Below, piece after piece: positions 57,718 to 64,000 of a stretch of DNA of 64,000 bases. The stretch comes from Vigna angularis (lineage: Eukaryota; Streptophyta; Magnoliopsida; Fabales; Fabaceae): positions 4,712,001 through 4,776,000 of the forward strand of contig NC_068974.1 of NCBI RefSeq assembly GCF_016808095.1, given 5' to 3'. Under the pieces are notes generated by a model. The model ran no database searches. It had not been told where the DNA came from and saw only the letters and a program-made list of their open reading frames with translations. Every line of letters starts with the position of its first letter. The first letter of the stretch is position 1. Both the position numbers and the translations under genes were made by a program.

Positions 57718-59092
57718 GATGAGTCATTATTTTCTACTATTCAGTTATCTTTTCGCACCCAATTGTAATACTGAATTGTGCTTAATTCTCAATTATTGTC
57801 TCATTTTCACTATTTGGGCTTAATTTCAAGACTAATTCTTATTTTAATTAATTTGAATTAATTGGGCTTAATTCTTTCAATTATTATTTTGCAGGACAAT
57901 CATTGTTTGGAAGGTAGAGAACTTATTGCACACAATGGCAGAACCGAATGACAAAGAAGCACAGACCGAGCGGTCTATGGAAGCCCACACCGAACAGTCT
58001 GTGAAAGCTTGCACTTAATGGCTGAGCACAATGATAGAGCCGAACGGTCTTAGCAGTGTTGCATGACCGAACGGTCTTGTAGAGATTGTACCGCACCAGT
58101 TCCTGAGCCTGCTGAGCATTGTTGACCGAACGGTGTGAGCCTTTCATGACCGATCGGTCAGATGAGGTGATTAGAGGAACTCAACAGCGGTGTTGAAAGC
58201 ACATTCTGGGACTTCAAGAGGGTGGTCACGTCAGTGTTAGAGTGTAATTTCGTTTTAGAATGCCATTGGGTCAAACCTTAGGAGTTTGGGCCAAATTTTA
58301 GGTCATTTTGTAGGACAAGCCCATTAGAAGGGCAGTTTGGCCTTTTTGGGTCTATATACCCCAAAATCACTTTCACTTGACCTAAGCTCTCAGCCGCCAG
58401 TCACATTTTCCATTTCTTTGGAGCGTCTTCTTCTTCCTCCCCCTTGGGGGAGATTTAGGTTTTGGCTTTCTTTTCTTTTTCATGTATTGAACTCATTCTC
58501 TTTACAATTCCATGGTTTAATGCACTCAAGTTTCTTGTTCATTTATGTTCTCTACATTTTACTATTCATCTTCTTCGTTTTTACTGTTATGTGTTCTGGT
58601 TTCATGTTTATTGTTCATGCTCGTTTTCAATCGCTATTTCCATTCACGTTTTGCGTTTTTGTCTCTGGATTTGCGTTTTATGCTTAAGTTCAATTGGTGC
58701 ATTTTAATTCACTACAATTTCGTTTATGCCTGCGCGTTTACTGTTCCAGCGTTTTGTTTCTACAACTTCATTTCTGCTGCGTTTTGATTTTGCACGTTTA
58801 CTGTTTCTGCCTTTACTGCATACCGTTGGTTTTTCATTGCTACCGTTTGGTCTGTCATGACCGAACGACTCCTTCGTCCTTGGTTATGTTTACCGTTCGA
58901 TCCATCTTTATGATCGTTCGACTTTTATTTGTGCTGTTCAATTTTACTTTTACCGTTCGACTTTAGTCTGCATGTTTGACCTAAGTCTTGAACCACATTT
59001 GGTCCTTGAGAGACGACCTAGGAGTCACTTCCTAGTCTATACTGCATTCTTATTTGCACATCAAATTTGTATGGGGTGCGACACACATCACA
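57718..59092 (+). mobile_element. LTR-like insert with ACCGAACGGT word clusters
   Basis: It starts TGATGAGTCATTATTTTC immediately after the copia frame breaks and ends near GGTGCGACACA. A TATA-like box (GTCTATATACCCC) lies at 58350-58362. Two clusters of the word GACCGAACGGTC and variants lie at 57962-58160 and 58845-58960. Part of the right end (near 59005-59055) recurs inverted at 8936-9060. It has no coding content; open frames at 58337-58966 are T-rich artefacts. Boundaries are less certain than for the 5983 insert because no target duplication was found. Confidence 0.6.
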
Positions 59093-60830
59093 TATATTTC
59101 TCATAGTGTTTAACTCATGATTCATTTACCAATAATGATTTCATACATCAAGCACAAACACAATAAAGATAAAGCAATTGTTATGATATTTGTTGTGCGA
59201 GAATCCATAAAATCATTCTTTTATTCATCATCAAAAACAGAGATATATATAGGGTAGGTATAGCTCCCCCTATCAACAATCGTTTAAACTTATTCTTGTA
59301 GCTCTAATATAAAAATGCCATAAGATAATGCTTAGACTTATCTTTGATTCAATAGCTCTGATATATAAATGCTATGAGAAACATATCGTCTAAACACATT
59401 TACTTTGATAGCTCGAATATATATGGAAAAGCTATGAATGTATATCCTTTAAACTGTAAATTCAGCAAACAATATAAAAAGATATAATTATTCTCTGAAG
59501 AACCGTGTCAAAAAATTTTGAGATTCATAAACCTTGATCGATATCATTCAAATATTTTTGAAACTCTGATAAACATATTTAGTTTATCATGTGTATTTTG
59601 TTAAAAAAATAAGGAGATTTTTAAGACAAGATCGTCTACAGAGACTAGATTGTCTAACAACTCGAGTTTTGAAGTTTAACATACAACACTTAATGAAATA
59701 TCATTTAGTGGAGTATAGCATTTAAGTTAAGTACATATCAGAATATCCTTATTAAATGCTTGTAAGTTAAACAATGACATGTCAATAATAAAAGGATAAA
59801 CAATATTTGACAAAAACATGTCTAAAGAAAGGAGCAGTAAATGCTATATAATTTATCAAGTGTGATATACTTTGAATAGCATAGACTTGCGTTAAACGCT
59901 TATATTATGAATCATGAACGTACTATTTTTTTGTTTGCTTTGCTTTTTCTCTCTTTATCTATGTAGATCTTGACAATACTAAGATTTACTCAAAAGCACT
60001 GCACATGGATCAGAAAGCAATGTTGCTCTTCCTAAGACATAGAAAAGTAAAAATCTTCGTACGAAAAGCCACCTACTCGAAATGTCAACTCTTTCTGATT
60101 AACGGTCATCTCTCGAAGAAATATATTAAGGATGACTCACACAAAAACAATAGAAGAACTTTTGCTATCATTGTATCATTACATTGTTATTCTCTCTAAA
60201 AGCTTACATCATTTGAGTTTTTTCTTAGAGCAAGACAAAACTTTCAACTTTCATATTTCATTGTATTATATTTATCCTCTCTTTGAGAGTTATCTAAATT
60301 TGTATTTGTAATCAAACACTGATTATGTTTGGATATTCATAATGTTTGGATATTCATAATTGAATTAAAATACTTGTATTGTTTGATTTAGTTGAGTTAA
60401 ACATTCTAGACAAGTTGTTTAGGGTTGATACCCAAAGTGGTTAAACTCATATTAGTCAGGTTGACTAGTGAAACCATAAGTGATTAATAATACTTGTACA
60501 TCAGTAGTGGTTTATACTTGTTTGTAATCTTTGAAAAGGATTACTGGAACTCCTTAAGAAGTCTTAAGGGAGACTGGACATAGCTTAGGTTGAATGAACC
60601 AATATAAAAACATTTGTGTTATTGTTTTTCCTGTTTAAAACATTTTCCTAAACGGTTGCTTGAAAACACAAGTGTTTAACAACCACTGTAATTTAACTAA
60701 CACTGGCAATAGTTATTAAAAGTTATTTTTGCGAAAAATTTTGAAACACTATTCAACCCCCCCCCCCCTCCCCCTTTCTAGTGTTTCCCTTTATTTCATT
60801 AGGATCGTATATCGCTTTAAAGCATGTACG
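59093..60830 (+). mobile_element. Copia (SIRE-type) LTR-derived sequence
   Basis: The right part has the wording of soybean SIRE-like LTR ends: AAGTGGTTAAACTCATA, GGGAGACTGGACATAGCTTA, GGTTGAATGAACCAATATAA, and finally a poly-C run (60763-60774) near CTATTCAACCC. No polyprotein follows. The left boundary is not defined. The TATTTATA-like words and short frames inside have no supported product. Confidence 0.55.
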
Positions 60831-60879
60831 TTCTAGTACTTCTTTGTTTGTTGTGTTGTTATCTTTTTTTTGTGTGCAT

Positions 60880-61625
60880 ATCATTACCTTTATTCAAAAC
60901 CTTGTTCATGATTAGAATAACGTTAAGAGATTGATAGATAATCAAGGAATGTTTCACTCATGCTTTCTGTCTTTCCTTTTTGTATACACAACACAAGTGC
61001 TTTACCAAGATGCAACATAGCTTATGACTCTCTACCATAAAGGCTACACACCTAGAAGAAAGTCAAAGCTTTGAGTAACGAATCTTTTTCGAAAACATAC
61101 TATATAAAGAGGGCTGCATAAGAGAAGATAACAACAAGAATTATCTTCTTGCAATACACTCACACTGCTTCTCTCTTTAAGCTTTGTCTCTTAGACTTGT
61201 CATTGAAAAAAAAGTTCTTTTACAAGTTTTCAGAATATCATTGTATTGATTTGAAATCTTCTCTAAGAGAGTCATACATTATGTTCTTGTATTCTTTCAT
61301 AACACTTTGTGTTTTTATTCAAAAGTGAAGTAAAAAATTGTAAGGTTAACTTAGTGGAGTTAGACCGTCTAATTAGAAAGACTAGTGATACTAGAAGTGG
61401 TTATACTCATATAACTAGTAGTTTAGTTGTACAATAAGAGTGGTTAAACTCGTAACTTTTTTGAAAGATTAGTAAAATCCTTTAAGAGTGTCTAAAGGAG
61501 AACTAGACATAACTCATTTTAAAGTAAACCACGATAAAATCATATGTGCTTTATTGGAAGGAAATTAAACATTTGTGAAAAATTTTAAAACTCTATTCAA
61601 GTTTACTGAGTTTTCCTATATTACA
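60880..61625 (+). mobile_element. Second SIRE-type LTR-derived copy
   Basis: It contains a TATA box (ACTATATAAAGAGG, 61100-61113), then AGTGGTTAAACTCGTAAC, GGAGAACTAGACATAACTCA and a CTCTATTCAAGTTTACTGAG end. This is the same order of phrases as 60400-60790, but diverged. It was probably separated from the first by truncation. No coding sequence is attached. Confidence 0.5.
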
Positions 61626-61649
61626 TCAACCTCATCAAATTATTATTAT

Positions 61650-61657
61650 TATATACA

Positions 61658-61750
<93 letters not shown>
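61650..61750. repeat. (TA)n / CATATA microsatellite
   Basis: About 100 bases of TA dinucleotide interrupted by CATATA. Frames across it are artefacts. Confidence 0.95.
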
Positions 61751-61755
<5 letters not shown>

Positions 61756-62276
61756 ACAATCTACGGCATCAGCGCTGCACGATGCCAATGCCAGATTTAG
61801 AAAGAATAAAATATGGGGAAGAAAGTTATATAGCATAAGAGCCAATTTCTATTAATGATCACGTGTAATCATAGCATCACAATGCGATGGATCTTTATAA
61901 ACATTAAGAATATAAAAAAGATTGAATTTGACAATGTGCATCAACATTATCGACTTAAATCATAAGCATGGATGACATATGATCCACCAATAATACCATC
62001 ACGAGTATTAAATAAATATGAAGTAGCATAGTTAACTGTCACAATAACTTATGAATCTTCCAGACCGTTTTTTTTTATTACTATGATATACTACTTTTAC
62101 CAACCAGAAAATCAGATATAGAAAAGGTTAATATCATGAGATAGAATACAAGTCATGACAAACATTTCGTTTTCAAAGAGTGTGATCATCTGGGACAAAA
62201 TTCAGAACCCTCTTTTCATGACTGGGGTATCAATCTAAAAAGTCTCAAACACAAGATTGCAATTGCACCATTATTT

Positions 62277-62334
<58 letters not shown>

Positions 62335-63184
62335 CTGGTACAAGACGGGCCCCTATATCATACAAGAAGACAGAAGCAGTGAAAATTATTGTTTATTAAC
62401 AAAATAATATTGCATACTTTTTTGTTTCTTTGTGTATGGATACACATTCTACCTAACCTGCTTTAGATACCAAAATCATTCAGGCCAAATGATAGAGATA
62501 TTTACAATGCTAATCAACAGCCATCTAGGTTATACCTAGGTTACATGCAAAGACGTGACACAAAATCTCTTTCAGTTTAATTAGTCATAATAAACAAATA
62601 AAAATTAGATAAACAGAAAGCATGAAATAGATAAAGAAACACAAATCAACACAACAAATAACACTACAAATATAAATATATTTAAACTCTTGCATCAATA
62701 TATTTCATTCTGAAGTATATGTTGTACATTCTTCAGTTTGTAAAGCAAAGTATACATATATTGAAATATAAATGGCTAACTCTTTTTTCTTACCCTCTTG
62801 AAATTTTGTACACAAAGAGCACCCTTCTTTTGTTTCTTTACACACCAATATAAAACAAGCAAATATGTCTCTATATCTATGTCTATATCTCTATCCTATC
62901 ATTCTATATGAATCTATAAATAAAACTAAGTACCATGTGGCTCACTCCCTCACCTCATGTGATATTAATTACCTGGTGCTACCTGCAAATAGTTGAAGGA
63001 AAACATTGATTAGAGTACTCTAACGTGCTTCCATTTTCCTAAGACAATTAAACCACAAGCTCAATAACCCTTAAAAATCTTTGCAATCTAGCACAATTGA
63101 GGATTGCTTGTCACACCTTAGTTCAGTACTTCCTCTCCTTGTGCATTATAATTATCACATATCGTATGATATCCCAAAGAGGAG
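61751..63184. other. Spacer and 3' flank of the NAC gene
   Basis: No gene seen. The right few hundred bases, rich in short T runs, probably hold the 3' UTR of the minus-strand NAC gene. Confidence 0.45.
62277..62329. repeat. (TA)n microsatellite
   Basis: About 52 bases of uninterrupted TA. Confidence 0.95.
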
Positions 63185-63664
63185 TTAGCCGTACCAATTG
63201 GTCCCTTGTATTTGGTATTGTGGGAGCTGGTTAAGCAGAGTAGCAAAGGAGCCAGGAGAAGCATTGTTCTCTTCAGTCCTCACAACACTGACATTACCAT
63301 TAGTGTCCAAATTGAAGTGTTTTTCATCACTGTCATCGTTCCAGTTATAGAGTGTTGAGAGTGTTCTTTTGGAGGCTGAAGTGCCAAACTGAGATGGCAT
63401 GGCACTTGTAGTAGTAGTGCTCATCCCATTCACACCATTGCCTATAACCACCCCTTCTAACGTGTTTCTGTCATTTTCCAACAATGCACCACTGTAGCTC
63501 GTACACATCTTTGAAAGGTGAAATCTCGCATTCATGTGGCCCACGTTCATGGAAGAAGGTACTTCTCCAATCATGTCATCCATGGAATCATCCCTCTCCT
63601 GCTCCATAGCTGACCTTTGTGTGTTGCCCTTCTTGTAGATCCGGCACAACACCCAATCATCCAG
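63185..63664 (-). CDS. NAC transcription factor, last exon (partial gene)
   Basis: The exon opens after an acceptor (TTTGTAG at 63665-63671, minus sense) with LDDWVLCRIYKKGNTQRS, the end of NAC subdomain E. It continues for 159 residues to a stop at 63185. The first dozen residues belong to the DNA-binding NAC domain; the remainder is the activation region, Ser/Thr/Asn-rich, with acidic MEQERDDSMDDMIGEVPSSM, HLSKMC, and a conserved-looking end SFATLLNQLPQYQIQGTNWY. C-terminal endings of this form occur in the NAC018/NAC025/NAC056 (NAM/NARS) group, a modest-confidence assignment. Exons carrying subdomains A to D lie right of the window. The frame is intact, so the gene is probably functional. 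Confidence 0.85.
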   Translation of the reverse strand: MDDWVLCRIYKKGNTQRSAMEQERDDSMDDMIGEVPSSMNVGHMNARFHLSKMCTSYSGALLENDRNTLEGVVIGNGVNGMSTTTTSAMPSQFGTSASKRTLSTLYNWNDDSDEKHFNLDTNGNVSVVRTEENNASPGSFATLLNQLPQYQIQGTNWYG

Positions 63665-64000
63665 CTACAAATCCATGCACAATTCATATTATATATTATT
63701 CTTCCATAGTAATCATAAAATATGTTAAATATCAAATACTTTTAACTTTCTTATAAACACTTCACTCAGAAAGAAAGAAAGAAACACAAAAGTGAAAAAA
63801 GAAAGAAGAAAGTGTGATTTATGCTTCAGCAATGTGTTTGATATATTATTTTAATATATCCTAACTTTTACGCATATTGCGAAAGAATTGGTGAATGAGA
63901 AGGGTGGTCTAGTGGGGGAAAAAGTGATGTTCATGATGTGGTCAAAAGTGAAGCAGAACAAAGCTAGCTTTTACATGAAAAAAGGGTTTACCCTTAGGGA
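63665..64000 (-). other. Intron of the NAC gene, reaching the window edge
   Basis: AT-rich, without an exon-like stretch. It is consistent with the last intron that NAC genes carry between subdomain D and E. Confidence 0.6.

Noticed and set aside
58337..58966. Phe/Cys/Tyr-rich plus-strand frames
   Set aside because: They lie inside an LTR-like insert, in T-rich sequence that opens three frames at once.

Overview
The window is plant nuclear DNA, most likely from a legume. The host proteins, the split genes with GT-AG introns and the mix of Ty1/copia and Ty3/gypsy debris look like Vigna, Phaseolus or Glycine; that narrowing is inference, not a match. It is AT-rich, studded with (TA)n runs, and more than half of it is retrotransposon debris. 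Four host protein genes and one tRNA gene can be supported.

Region by region. 1-9060: a truncated Ty3/gypsy element (+) that keeps its leader, gag, protease end and 3' LTR, followed by a second gypsy element (-) whose reverse transcriptase is split by a 1,349-bp solo LTR-like insert with a 5-bp target duplication. 10472-22754 (+): a three-exon gene for a PAP phosphatase of the HAL2-like type (AHL). Its 8.8-kb first intron holds gypsy and copia remnants. Its second intron holds a 1.4-kb Mutator-like element with a 9-bp target duplication that has captured the end of a formiminotransferase-like gene. 25.4-26.4 kb: copia gag remnant (-). 27807-30972: a solo LTR of about 3.2 kb. 32092-32976 (-): an intronless membrane-anchored SAM-dependent methyltransferase. 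33982-34053 (+): tRNA-Gln(CUG). 34232-42151 (+): a twelve-exon gene for the thylakoid-lumen cyclophilin CYP37, with a copia remnant in intron 2 and a degenerate minisatellite in intron 3. 43.4-47.5 kb: a broken plant-mobile-domain gene (-) bracketed by palindromes built from the same word. 47.5-61.6 kb: nested copia and gypsy LTRs with two more solo-LTR-like inserts. 63185-63664 (-): last coding exon of a NAC transcription factor, whose DNA-binding exons lie beyond the right edge.

The host genes have unrelated roles: PAP removal in sulfur and retrograde signalling, lumenal protein folding, methyl transfer, transcription. They do not form a functional cluster. The unusual content lies in the mobile elements: the gene-capturing Mutator-like element, the palindrome-flanked mobile-domain locus, and an LTR-like family that carries variable clusters of a short inverted word at a fixed distance from its left end.
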